Of a stretch of 32,994 nt of DNA, positions 5,612 to 14,459 are shown piece by piece. Below the pieces are notes generated by a model. The model was not told the DNA's origin. It made no database searches and saw only the letters and a list, made by a program, of their open reading frames with translations. The first letter of the stretch is position 1; each line of letters opens with the position of its first letter. The stretch spans positions 1 through 32,994 of the forward strand of contig URXU01000012.1 in assembly GCA_900552005.1 (NCBI GenBank), given 5' to 3'. Position numbers and translations under genes: made by a program. Source of the stretch: an uncultured Phascolarctobacterium sp. Its GTDB lineage: Bacteria > Bacillota > Negativicutes > Acidaminococcales > Acidaminococcaceae.

Positions 5612-7075
5612 ATGTCAGAAGTAAGAGTAAGATTTGCTCCCAGTCCTACTGGGTATTTACATATCGGCGGTGCGCGCACTGCTTTGTTTAACTGGCTGTT
5701 TGCCCGCAAAATGGGCGGCAAGCTTATCCTGCGTATTGAGGATACTGATACCGAACGCTTGAAAGAAGACTCTGTAAGCCAGATTCTTACCAGCCTGAAA
5801 TGGTTGGGCCTGAACTGGGATGAAGGCCCAGAAGTAGGCGGTGACTGCGGTCCTTATTATCAGTCAGAAAGACGCGAACTGTATGCCAAATATGCGCAGC
5901 AGCTTTTAGATGAAGGCAAGGCCTATTATTGCTTCTGCACTGCGGCAGATCTGGAGGCTGAACGCGAAAAACAACGTGCGGCAAAACAGCCGTTCCGTTA
6001 TGCAAGAACCTGCCGTGATCTGGACCCGGCTGAAGCAAAGGCAAGAGTTGCTGCAGGCGAGCCTTACTCCGTACGTATTAAAATTCCTTTGGAAGGAAGC
6101 ATTACCGTACATGATTTGATTCATGGCGATGTTACTTTCAATATGGATCAGTTCGATGATTTTGTTATTGTGAAAAGCAATGGTATGCCCACCTATAATT
6201 TTGCCGTAGTTGTTGATGATCATCTGATGGGCATGACTCATGTACTGCGCGCCGAGGAGCATTTATCTAATACTCCTAAACAATTATTGATTTATGAGGC
6301 ATTGGGCTTTGAACCTCCTAAATTTGGCCATATGCCCATGATTTTGGCGCCTGACCGCTCCAAGCTCAGCAAACGTCATGGCGCTACTTCTGTGGAAGAA
6401 TTCCGCGCGCAGGGTTATTTGCCGGAAGCCATTGTCAATTATCTGACGCTTCTTGGCTGGGGACCAGGCGATGAACGGGAAATTTTCACATTGGAAGAAA
6501 CCGTTAAATTATTTGAATTGGAGCAAATGTCTAAAAAAGCGGCTGTTTATGATACCAAAAAACTGACCTGGATGAATGGACAGTACCTTTCCGAACTGCC
6601 GCTTGAGAAAATTCTGCCGGAAGCAGCAACCTTCTTTATTAAAGACGGACTGGTAAATGAGCAGTGGCTGGCAGACAATAAGGAATATTTTGCCCGGCTG
6701 GTAGATACTGTCCGTGTGCGTGTCAAAACATTGCAGGAAGTTGCCGATGCAGCCGTATATTTCTTTAAGGATCTTGACGGCTATGACGAAAAAGGCGTCA
6801 GCAAGCATTTTAAACCTGAAGCAGCCGGCTTGCTGGAAAAATGCCTGGCAGGGCTGGAAGCCGATACAGTATTTGATTTGGCCAGCACGGAAGCAGTATA
6901 TAATAAAGTGGCCGCTGATAACGGCCTGTCTTTGGGCAAGGTTATTCACCCGACCCGTCTGGCTTTAACCGGACGCACTGTAAGTCCAGGCATGTTTGAT
7001 GTAATGGTGCTGCTGGGTAAGGAAAAAACGCTGGCAAGAATACGCCAGGCAATTGATTATATTAAATCTCTTTAA
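5612..7075 (+). CDS. gltX: Glutamyl-tRNA synthetase (487 aa)
   Basis: Charges tRNA-Glu with glutamate in the cytoplasm; in Firmicutes this enzyme commonly also charges tRNA-Gln for later amidation. It is a class I synthetase: the HIGH box is HIGG at residues 17-20 and the KMSKS box is KLSKR at 251-255. Cysteines at 107, 109 and 134 fit the zinc site of the catalytic insertion. The C-terminal helical anticodon-binding domain follows from about residue 320. The length is standard. ATG 5612 is preceded by AAGGAGACGAGACA. It has its own promoter and is followed after 22 bases by the secreted inhibitor gene. Whether it is the discriminating or non-discriminating form cannot be read with certainty. 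Confidence 0.97.
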   Translation: MSEVRVRFAPSPTGYLHIGGARTALFNWLFARKMGGKLILRIEDTDTERLKEDSVSQILTSLKWLGLNWDEGPEVGGDCGPYYQSERRELYAKYAQQLLDEGKAYYCFCTAADLEAEREKQRAAKQPFRYARTCRDLDPAEAKARVAAGEPYSVRIKIPLEGSITVHDLIHGDVTFNMDQFDDFVIVKSNGMPTYNFAVVVDDHLMGMTHVLRAEEHLSNTPKQLLIYEALGFEPPKFGHMPMILAPDRSKLSKRHGATSVEEFRAQGYLPEAIVNYLTLLGWGPGDEREIFTLEETVKLFELEQMSKKAAVYDTKKLTWMNGQYLSELPLEKILPEAATFFIKDGLVNEQWLADNKEYFARLVDTVRVRVKTLQEVADAAVYFFKDLDGYDEKGVSKHFKPEAAGLLEKCLAGLEADTVFDLASTEAVYNKVAADNGLSLGKVIHPTRLALTGRTVSPGMFDVMVLLGKEKTLARIRQAIDYIKSL

Positions 7076-7097
7076 AACCGTATCAAGGAGGCCTGCT

Positions 7098-7952
7098 ATG
7101 AAAATTTTATTAACAGCTTTGCTTTGTATGATGATGTGTGTGCCTGTTTTTGCCGACCAACGGACAACTGTCTTATCTGCTCCTGCCGCTTTTAGTAAAG
7201 CTGATGGTGTGCTTCCATATATTGACGGCAGTAATGATGCCGCGCTTGAAAAGCAGGCTAATAATATTTTGCATGAACAGGCTAAAGAACTGCTGCGGGC
7301 AGTAGGTGGTCAGGGGCATATTTCCTACGAAGTAAAGCTGAACCGACCCAGTCTGGTAAGCTTCTTGCTAAAAGCGGAAAATAACGGTCGCATTGCCTGT
7401 CAGGGAATAAATATAGATTTAACCAGCGGCCGTGAATTTACTTTAAACGATTTTTTTGCCGATACGGAGGAGCTGCAAAAGCAGCTGGGCGGCAAAACAG
7501 ATATTCTGTTTGGTGAAAAAGGGCTTTACCTGCGTCAGGATAAAAACAGTATGTATGATACTTTTATCAGTTACGGCAAGCTGATGCCTTCCATGAGAAT
7601 TGGTGAAGCAGGGCGTTTAGCGCAGATTGCCAAATTAACGCAGAATGCGGCTGATAAAGTGCTTACCGTTGATGCCGGCAGCCTTATGGCTTTGAAGTTA
7701 GATTCCAATCCGTCAACCGGATACAGATGGGAAGTTAAGCTGGATAAAACTGCGGAAAGCAGAATTCAAAAAGTGGGCAGCTCTTTTATCATGCCCCGCA
7801 ATGATGACCAGCGTACAGGTTTGCCGGGAACGGAAATTTTGGTGCTGACAGCCCAGGAGCCCGGTGAGTGCAAGGTTACGCTGGAATATAAACGTCCCTG
7901 GGAAAAACAGGCTGTCAACAGTTTTTCCTTTAAGGTGATTATTAAGGAGTAG
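7098..7952 (+). CDS. Secreted protein with C-terminal chagasin-type (I42) protease-inhibitor domain (284 aa)
   Basis: Predicted exported inhibitor of cysteine peptidases. A signal peptide covers residues 1-19, with cleavage likely after VFA. Residues about 75-125 resemble a DUF3298/PdaC-like module (ISYEVK..., then LTSGREFTLNDFF). Residues 188-284 are a chagasin-like domain with its three loops: NPSTGY (204-209), TGLPG (240-244) in place of the usual Gly-rich loop, and RPW (266-268). ATG 7098 is chosen because AAGGAGG precedes it and the signal peptide starts there; the frame is open further upstream into the end of gltX. It sits 22 bases after gltX and 11 bases before zapA. The target peptidase is not encoded nearby; the function is inferred from the domain. 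Confidence 0.8.
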   Translation: MKILLTALLCMMMCVPVFADQRTTVLSAPAAFSKADGVLPYIDGSNDAALEKQANNILHEQAKELLRAVGGQGHISYEVKLNRPSLVSFLLKAENNGRIACQGINIDLTSGREFTLNDFFADTEELQKQLGGKTDILFGEKGLYLRQDKNSMYDTFISYGKLMPSMRIGEAGRLAQIAKLTQNAADKVLTVDAGSLMALKLDSNPSTGYRWEVKLDKTAESRIQKVGSSFIMPRNDDQRTGLPGTEILVLTAQEPGECKVTLEYKRPWEKQAVNSFSFKVIIKE

Positions 7953-7963
7953 TTCAGTTAGTT

Positions 7964-8209
7964 ATGGAAAAAACCGCTATTTCGGTAAAAATTTATAATG
8001 AGACTTATTTGCTGAAAACAGAAGCGCCGGAAAGCGATGTTTTGGCAGTGGCCGATATGGTAAATCAGAAAATGCATGCGCTGGCAGAGAGAAAGTGCAT
8101 AGGCACTACTGATAAACTGGCAGTCTGGACAGCGCTTGACCTGGCTGCGGAGCTGTATAAGCTGCGTCAGGATTATGAGCGGCTGCTGGCTGTAGCCAAA
8201 GAACGTTAA
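7964..8209 (+). CDS. zapA: Cell division protein ZapA (81 aa)
   Basis: A small FtsZ-binding protein that bundles FtsZ filaments and stabilises the Z-ring. The pattern is that of Firmicute ZapA: a short N-terminal beta module (VKIYNETYLLKTEAPESDV), an AVADMVNQKM helix, and a long coiled helix with DKLAVWTALDLAAELYKL. The length fits the family (about 80-100 residues). ATG 7964 has only a distant AAGGAG (7945-7950) upstream, overlapping the end of the previous gene, so translation may be coupled. It is followed 13 bases later by the U32 peptidase gene; zapA next to a U32 peptidase and mutS2 is a familiar Firmicute neighbourhood. Confidence 0.88.
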   Translation: MEKTAISVKIYNETYLLKTEAPESDVLAVADMVNQKMHALAERKCIGTTDKLAVWTALDLAAELYKLRQDYERLLAVAKER

Positions 8210-8222
8210 TGAGGATTAAACA

Positions 8223-10688
8223 ATGAAAAATGAAAAAATAGAACTGCTGGCACCGGCAGGCAGCTGGGAGGCGCTGGAAGCTGCTGTGTATGCCGGTGCC
8301 GATGCGGTATATATGGGCGGCAAAAATTTTGGCGCGCGTCAGTATGCGAGCAATTTTGACCGTGATGAAATGGCTAAGGCCGTATATTTTGCGCATATGC
8401 ACCGTGTACGTCTCTATATTACCGTCAATACTCTGGTAGATGACACAGAAATGAAGGAACTGGCCGATTATCTGCTGTTTTTGAATAATGTCGGTGTTGA
8501 CGGCATTATAGTTCAGGATTTAGGTGTTATTCATTTGGCAAAAAAACTGGTGCCGGAGCTGCCGCTGCATGCCAGCACACAAATGACTGTAACCAATAGC
8601 GGCGGTGTTAAACTGGCTGTTAAAGCTGGCTTGGAGCGCAGCGTTTTGGCGCGTGAGCTGAGCCTGCAGGAAATCAGTGCCGCCTGCAGTGTCGGTACGG
8701 AAATAGAAGTATTCATTCATGGCGCCTTGTGCGTCTGCTATTCTGGACAATGTCTGATGAGCAGTCTGATTGGCGGACGCAGCGGTAACCGCGGCCGCTG
8801 CGCTCAGCCCTGCCGCCTGCCGTATAAGCTGGTAAACAGTGAAGGCGAAGATATGCTGGTAGGCAGGGATGCCGGACAGTATTTACTGAGTCCTAAAGAT
8901 ATGAATACCTTAAGCATATTGCCCCAATTGATTGAAACTGGTGTTGTATCTTATAAAATTGAAGGCCGCATGAAACGGCCGGAGTATGTAGCGGTAGTAG
9001 TAGATGCCTACCGCCGTGCTATTGACAGCTATCTGGCAGGTAATTATCAGGTACCGCAGCAGGATTATGCTAATATCGAGCAGATTTTTAATCGTGATTT
9101 TACTACAGCTTATTTGACTGAGCGTCCGGGACGCAAAATGATGAGCGACAGGCGCCCTAATAATCGCGGTGTATTAATTGGCCGTGTTGCTAAATTGGAT
9201 AAGACTAAGAATAAGGCTGTTGTTAAATTAGAGAAGGAACTGCATCTGGGTGACGGTCTGGAGTTTTGGGTTTCTGTAGGCGGACGTGTTGGTACCACTG
9301 TGACCAGCATGAAGAAAAACGGACAGGACGCAGAAACAGGGTATCCCGGAGAACAGGTAACTATTGATATTCCCAACGGCGTACGCCTAAATGACCGTGT
9401 TTTCAGAACCTTGGACAGTGCGCTGATGGCTTATGCGCAGCAATTCTTCGGCAGTGAAGCCAAACGCCGCATTCCGGTGGATGCGGCAGTTACCGCCCGC
9501 ATAGGCGAGCCTATGAAAATTACCTTAACTGATGACGAAGGCAATGTGGGCTATGGCGAAACTGAATTTATCGTTGAACCGGCGCGTAAGCGTGCTTTGA
9601 CGGAAGAAACGGTGCGCAAGCAGATAGACCGGCTGGGAACAACCGAATATATGCTGCGCAATTTGGAATTTGCATGTGATGATAATGTTATGGTACCCAT
9701 GAGTGAGATGAATGAAGCCAGAAGAAAAGCTGCTGAACAGCTGGATGCGCAGCGGCTGGAGGCTTTTGCGCCTGCGCGCACGCAGCTGCACCACGTGAGC
9801 GGCCAATTGGTACCTAAAGAAAAAGGCAGCCGCAGCAGACACAGTTTTCTGACCGTGCATTGCGATACTCTGGAAAAGGTAAGTGCGGCAGTTAATGCCG
9901 GTGCAGACAGAATTTTATTTGGCGGTGACAGCTTCAGCAGCAAGATTATTACTAAGGCTGATTATCAGCGGGCGGTTGAACTGGTGCGGCAGGCAGGTAA
10001 AGAGATTGCCATGGCGACGCCGCGTATTGTCAAAGAAAATCAGCTGGAATTTTTCAGAGACTTATTTGCTTGCTGGAATGAACTTAAACCTGATTATGTT
10101 TACATTAACAATAATGGTCTGTGGTTACTGGCCGGAGAATTTGAGAATCTTAAACTGTGGACTGACGGCAGTCTGAATATCTATAATGTACAGGCTTTGG
10201 AATTTTGGCAGGAACAGGGAGCTCAGGGCAGCGTATTATCCGCGGAATTGACTATGAGTCAGGTAGAACATCTGGCTGCAGTGGCCCCGGTACCGGTTGA
10301 ATGTCTGGTGCAGGGACGCATAGAAATGATGGTGTCGGAATATTGCGTTGGCGGCAGCTTTTTAGGTGATCTTGATAAGGGAGCATGCCGTTTTAACTGT
10401 CGTGAGCAGCTGTATTTAAGCGACCGCAAAGACGCTAAATTCCCCGTTGCAACTGATCAGTACTGCCGCATGCATATTTTGAATGCTCATGATCTGTCCA
10501 TGCTGACCAATATCAAACATATGGAAAGCATTGGTGTTCAGAGCCTGCGTATTGATGCCCGCAGCTATACGGCTGAGGAAACATCAAAAATAGTATTTAT
10601 GTATAAAAGCGTGCTGCGCGGAGAAATGGAAGTTAAGGAAAACCTGCCGCAAACAACACGCGGACATTATTTCCGCGGAGTTTTGTAA
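8223..10688 (+). CDS. Long U32 family peptidase-like protein (821 aa)
   Basis: U32 proteins studied in other bacteria (RlhA, TrhP, UbiU/UbiV) are iron-sulfur proteins needed for RNA or quinone hydroxylation; the collagenase label of the family is historical. Residues 1-280 are the classic domain: APAGSWEALEAAVYAGADAVYMGG at the start (given in part), cysteines C170, C177, C193 and C197 that could hold an iron-sulfur cluster, and the EGRMK signature near 245. Residues 290-530 form the DUF3656-type middle part. Residues 540-805 repeat the first domain in degenerate form (AAVNAGADRILFGG; C708, C722, C726, C748). ATG 8223 follows GAGGATTAAACA. It lies between zapA and mutS2. The substrate is unknown, with tRNA or rRNA most likely. 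Confidence 0.88.
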   Translation: MKNEKIELLAPAGSWEALEAAVYAGADAVYMGGKNFGARQYASNFDRDEMAKAVYFAHMHRVRLYITVNTLVDDTEMKELADYLLFLNNVGVDGIIVQDLGVIHLAKKLVPELPLHASTQMTVTNSGGVKLAVKAGLERSVLARELSLQEISAACSVGTEIEVFIHGALCVCYSGQCLMSSLIGGRSGNRGRCAQPCRLPYKLVNSEGEDMLVGRDAGQYLLSPKDMNTLSILPQLIETGVVSYKIEGRMKRPEYVAVVVDAYRRAIDSYLAGNYQVPQQDYANIEQIFNRDFTTAYLTERPGRKMMSDRRPNNRGVLIGRVAKLDKTKNKAVVKLEKELHLGDGLEFWVSVGGRVGTTVTSMKKNGQDAETGYPGEQVTIDIPNGVRLNDRVFRTLDSALMAYAQQFFGSEAKRRIPVDAAVTARIGEPMKITLTDDEGNVGYGETEFIVEPARKRALTEETVRKQIDRLGTTEYMLRNLEFACDDNVMVPMSEMNEARRKAAEQLDAQRLEAFAPARTQLHHVSGQLVPKEKGSRSRHSFLTVHCDTLEKVSAAVNAGADRILFGGDSFSSKIITKADYQRAVELVRQAGKEIAMATPRIVKENQLEFFRDLFACWNELKPDYVYINNNGLWLLAGEFENLKLWTDGSLNIYNVQALEFWQEQGAQGSVLSAELTMSQVEHLAAVAPVPVECLVQGRIEMMVSEYCVGGSFLGDLDKGACRFNCREQLYLSDRKDAKFPVATDQYCRMHILNAHDLSMLTNIKHMESIGVQSLRIDARSYTAEETSKIVFMYKSVLRGEMEVKENLPQTTRGHYFRGVL

Positions 10689-10704
10689 TAAAGAAGGAGT
10701 ATAA

Positions 10705-13071
10705 ATGGCACGATTTGCTATTAAAACCTTAGAATTTGATAAAGTAAAAAACCGTCTGGCTGAAAAAGCAGCAACGTCTTTGGGCAAACAGTCTGCAGCA
10801 GCGCTGCAGATTGCCAGTGATTTTGCCGCAGTTAAAAAGCTGCAGGAAGAAACTGCGGAAGCAGTACGGATTTTGGATAACGGTAAACGGTTTCCCTTTG
10901 GCGGAGCGTATAATATCGTCGGTGATGTCAAAAGAGCGGAGATTGGCGGTATTCTTGATCCTGAAGCGCTGCTGCATATTATGACGACGGCAGCGGCAAT
11001 CAGACAAATGAAATATTTTCTCCAGGAAGAGGCCGAGGCTGCGCCTGTGCTGCAGGAATATGCGGAAGAACTGCAGATTTTTACCAGACTGGAAAAACAG
11101 ATTGACGGTACAATTGACGAGCACGGAGAAATTAAAGATACTGCTTCTCCAAAATTAAACGGGCTGCGCAGTGCTATATTAATTGCCAAAAATCGTGTAA
11201 AGGAGAAACTGGACAGTATTCTGCACGATCCTAATAATCAGAAATATTTTCAGGATAATCTGGTAACTATGCGCGGGGACCGCTATGTAATTCCCATTAA
11301 GCAGGAATACAAAATGAATTTCCCAGGCATAGTGCATGATCAGTCAGGCACGGGAGCCACTTTATTTATTGAGCCCTTGGCCGTAGTAAATTTAAATAAT
11401 GATATTAAGCGTTATGCAGCCGAGGAAAAGGAAGAGATTGAGCGCATTTTGCGGCAGCTGTCCGGTAACGTGGGCAGTGATGCGGCAGCTTTATTGGCTT
11501 CTTTAGATGTTTTTACCGAGCTGGATGTAATCTGTGCTAAGGCCTATCTGGCACAGGAGCAGCATGCTGTTAGGCCAATGATGCTTACAGGCGGCAGGGT
11601 GGAGATAGTTAAGGGACGTCATCCGCTGCTGCAGCCGGAAACAGTTGTGCCTCTGGATATTCAGCTGGGAGAAAAGTTTAACATTCTTTTGATTACCGGC
11701 CCTAATACCGGCGGCAAGACGGTAGCCTTAAAGGCCGTAGGCATTTTTGCCTTAATGGCGCAGGCCGGTTTGTTTATTCCGGCTGTCAGTGCCAAATTAC
11801 CGGTTTTCAGAGCGGTATATGCCGATATCGGCGATGAGCAGAGCATCGAGCAGAGCCTGAGTACTTTTTCCGGTCATATGAAAAATATTATCAGTATTCT
11901 TGATGAAATCAGGGAAGGCGACCTGGTGCTGATTGATGAAATCTGTGCCGGTACGGATCCGAATGAAGGCGCGGCACTGGCTATGTCCATTATTGAGCAT
12001 ATGTATCAGCAAAAGATTCTGGCTATTGTTACTACCCATTACAGTGAGCTGAAAACTTTTGCCTACGAGCGTCAGGGTATGGAAAATGCCAGTGTAGAAT
12101 TTGATGCGGAATCTCTTAAACCGACTTATCGTCTGCTGATGGGTGTGCCGGGAAGCAGTAATGCCTTTAATATCAGCCGGCGGCTGGGACTTAGCGCAGG
12201 TATTGTGGAGCAGGCCGGCAAGCTGCTGGATCAGGAACATGCTAATATGGAAAATGTGCTGCAGGAACTGGAAGGCGAACGCCGCCGCTATGAAAGCAGC
12301 AGCCGGGAAATTGAGCAGCTGCGTTTGGAAAGTGAGCACCTGCGTAATGAACTGGCCCATGAAAAACAGGAATTTGAACGCCGGCGCAGTGAAATGCTGC
12401 GCAAGGCAAGAGAGCAGGCGGATGATATTTACCGCCGCAGCCGCAGGGAATCCGAGGCTGTTTTGAAGCAATTGCGTTCCATGAAAGCAGATTTTGATAC
12501 CAAGCGTCTGGAACAGGCTGCGGAAGAGGCCCGTAAAAAGCTGAACAAACAGCTCAGTGAGGATCAGCCGCTGCCGGAAGGCAAGCCGCTGTCAGCTGCC
12601 ACGGCGAAGAAAGGCCTTAGCGTTTTTGTTATTTCGCTGGGCAAAAATGGTATTATTACTGATGTACAGGGCAACGAAGTTACGGTACAGGTAGGAATTT
12701 TAAAAATGAATGTGCCTGCTGAAAAATGTCTGTTGACCAAGGCGCAGCCGGTAAGCAGCCAGCCGGAAAATACCAAGAAAAGGAAAAAAGCGGGCTATGC
12801 TCACCAAATGTTTATTGCTAAAAGCAGCAGCGCCAGACAGGAAGTTGATTTGCGCGGCATGACGCTCAATGAAGCGATTCCGGTTGTGGATAAGGCCATT
12901 GATGACGCACTGCTGGCAGGCATTAATCAGCTGCGTCTGATACATGGCAAAGGCACAGGTGCGTTGCGCGCCGGTCTTACCGCTTATCTGCAGACTAACA
13001 GGTTTGTCAAAAAAATGGAAATGGCTTCGCTGGAAACCGGCGGTAGCGGCGCGACAGTTATTGATTTATAA
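10705..13071 (+). CDS. mutS2: Endonuclease MutS2 (788 aa)
   Basis: A MutS-family ATPase with a C-terminal Smr nuclease domain; it acts in ribosome rescue or suppression of recombination rather than mismatch repair. The MutS core/clamp region (residues 1-290) is followed by the ATPase with Walker A GPNTGGKT (332-339) and Walker B Asp411-Glu412, a long Glu/Arg-rich coiled coil (about 510-620), and the Smr domain with VDLRG (714-718) and HGKGTG (747-752). The N-terminal mismatch-recognition domain of MutS is absent, as expected. The length of 788 is typical. ATG 10705 is preceded by AAGGAG. It follows the U32 gene after 16 bases and is followed by its own gap and a new promoter. Confidence 0.97.
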   Translation: MARFAIKTLEFDKVKNRLAEKAATSLGKQSAAALQIASDFAAVKKLQEETAEAVRILDNGKRFPFGGAYNIVGDVKRAEIGGILDPEALLHIMTTAAAIRQMKYFLQEEAEAAPVLQEYAEELQIFTRLEKQIDGTIDEHGEIKDTASPKLNGLRSAILIAKNRVKEKLDSILHDPNNQKYFQDNLVTMRGDRYVIPIKQEYKMNFPGIVHDQSGTGATLFIEPLAVVNLNNDIKRYAAEEKEEIERILRQLSGNVGSDAAALLASLDVFTELDVICAKAYLAQEQHAVRPMMLTGGRVEIVKGRHPLLQPETVVPLDIQLGEKFNILLITGPNTGGKTVALKAVGIFALMAQAGLFIPAVSAKLPVFRAVYADIGDEQSIEQSLSTFSGHMKNIISILDEIREGDLVLIDEICAGTDPNEGAALAMSIIEHMYQQKILAIVTTHYSELKTFAYERQGMENASVEFDAESLKPTYRLLMGVPGSSNAFNISRRLGLSAGIVEQAGKLLDQEHANMENVLQELEGERRRYESSSREIEQLRLESEHLRNELAHEKQEFERRRSEMLRKAREQADDIYRRSRRESEAVLKQLRSMKADFDTKRLEQAAEEARKKLNKQLSEDQPLPEGKPLSAATAKKGLSVFVISLGKNGIITDVQGNEVTVQVGILKMNVPAEKCLLTKAQPVSSQPENTKKRKKAGYAHQMFIAKSSSARQEVDLRGMTLNEAIPVVDKAIDDALLAGINQLRLIHGKGTGALRAGLTAYLQTNRFVKKMEMASLETGGSGATVIDL

Positions 13072-13083
13072 AAAATTAACCAT

Positions 13084-13111
13084 TTGTTGAGTTAATATGA
13101 TAAAATATAAG
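13084..13111 (+). promoter_or_regulatory. Promoter of the aminotransferase gene
   Basis: TTGTTG (13084-13089) and TATAAG (13106-13111) are separated by 16 bases. A short inverted repeat, ATTAAC and GTTAAT, brackets the -35; its meaning is unclear. Confidence 0.5.
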
Positions 13112-13145
13112 AGTGATTTGTTTTAAGTTGAAAGGGGTTTTATGA

Positions 13146-14390
13146 ATGCTTACAAGTATTGCTGCCAAACATGCAAAGGGCAAAGCTGCCCAGGATAATA
13201 TTTTTGCTGCCAATGCCGCCGCTGTCGCTGCCGCTGCCAAATATGGCAAGGATAATGTTACCAATGCGACTATCGGCGCTATCTTAGATGAAGATGAAAA
13301 TCTTGTTTGCCTGCCGACTGTGGAAAAAGTTTTCCGCAGCTTGGAAACTAACGAACTGATTGCCTATGCTCCCATTTCCGGTTTGCCGGAATATCTGGAG
13401 TGCGTTTTAACTGCTGCCTTCGGCAGCTCCCGTCCGGACGGATATATTGCTGCCGTAGCTACTGCAGGCGGTACCGGCGCTATTCACCATGCTGTCTGGA
13501 ACTATATGGAAGAGGGCGAAACAGCTCTGTGCTCCGACTGGTATTGGGGTGCTTACAAAGTTCTCTGCAATGATATGGGACGTAATTTTACCACTTACCG
13601 GATGCTGGACGCTGATAATAAATTTAATCTGCCGGCTTTGAAAGAAAAAGTAAATGAACTTTTAAGCAGACAGGATAATCTTTTATATATTCTTAATACT
13701 CCGGCTCATAATCCTACCGGTTACAGCCTGTCTGAAGAAGATATGGACGGCGTTCTGGCCATTTTGAAAGAAGCAGCAGTTCCCGGTAAAAGCATAGTAT
13801 TCTTCCTGGATGTTGCCTATATTGACTATGCCGGCGAGAAAGAAGAAGTTCGTAAAATCTTTAAGAAACTTTCCGGTTTGCCCAGCAATATTTTGGTAAT
13901 TGTCGGTTACAGTATGTCCAAAGGTTTTACCATGTATGGACAGCGTACCGGCGCCATGATTGGCATTTCTTCCAGCAAGGAAGTTATTGATGAATTTGCT
14001 GCTATTAACCAATATACCAGCCGTGCAACCTGGTCCAATATTAACCGTCCGGCCATGCGCACTCTGGCCGCTATTTACAGCGATCCAAAGCTGCTGAAGG
14101 CTACGGAAGCCGAACGTGATTATTATTACAAAATAATTAAAGCACGTGCGGATTTGTTTACCAAGGAAGCGAAGGAATGCGGTTTACCCATGTTGCCGTA
14201 TGTAGCCGGCTTCTTCCTGTCAATCCCTGCAGCTGACCCCGAGGCTATTTGCAATAAGCTGCATGATGACAATATTTTCGCAGTTCCTCTGGCTGCCGGT
14301 GTACGTATTGCGGTATGTGCAGTTCCCTTGAAGAAAATCAAAGGAATGGCAGCAAAAGTTTATGCGGCAATGAAGGAAGTCGAAAAATAA
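13146..14390 (+). CDS. Class I/II PLP-dependent aminotransferase (414 aa)
   Basis: Transfers an amino group between an amino acid and a 2-oxoacid using pyridoxal phosphate. The fold type I active-site residues are visible: N189 in HNPTG, D222 and Y225 (LDVAY), the Schiff-base lysine K259 in SMSKG and R267 in the YGQRTGA run; GVRIAVC near the end probably carries the carboxylate-binding arginine. The SMSKGFTMYGQRTGA run resembles aspartate/aromatic-type (class I) enzymes, but the substrate cannot be fixed. ATG 13146 is chosen because AAAGGGG lies eight bases upstream; the ATG at 13142 is in another frame that closes after 18 codons. It is monocistronic, between its own promoter and a strong terminator. 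Confidence 0.9.
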   Translation: MLTSIAAKHAKGKAAQDNIFAANAAAVAAAAKYGKDNVTNATIGAILDEDENLVCLPTVEKVFRSLETNELIAYAPISGLPEYLECVLTAAFGSSRPDGYIAAVATAGGTGAIHHAVWNYMEEGETALCSDWYWGAYKVLCNDMGRNFTTYRMLDADNKFNLPALKEKVNELLSRQDNLLYILNTPAHNPTGYSLSEEDMDGVLAILKEAAVPGKSIVFFLDVAYIDYAGEKEEVRKIFKKLSGLPSNILVIVGYSMSKGFTMYGQRTGAMIGISSSKEVIDEFAAINQYTSRATWSNINRPAMRTLAAIYSDPKLLKATEAERDYYYKIIKARADLFTKEAKECGLPMLPYVAGFFLSIPAADPEAICNKLHDDNIFAVPLAAGVRIAVCAVPLKKIKGMAAKVYAAMKEVEK

Positions 14391-14404
14391 TTTTGCTTTT
14401 GACC

Positions 14405-14435
14405 AAAGCCGGAGCCGAAGGGTTCCGGCTTTTTT
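14405..14435 (+). terminator. Rho-independent terminator after the aminotransferase gene
   Basis: AAGCCGGA pairs with TCCGGCTT and is followed by a T run. Confidence 0.85.
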
Positions 14436-14459
14436 AATCTTATGCTATTGAGGTGCAGT

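Noticed and set aside
13142..13198. Eighteen-codon cysteine-rich ORF starting at ATG 13142
   Set aside because: It overlaps the aminotransferase start in another frame, its spacing to AAAGGGG is only four bases, and its cysteines follow from the codons of the overlapping gene.
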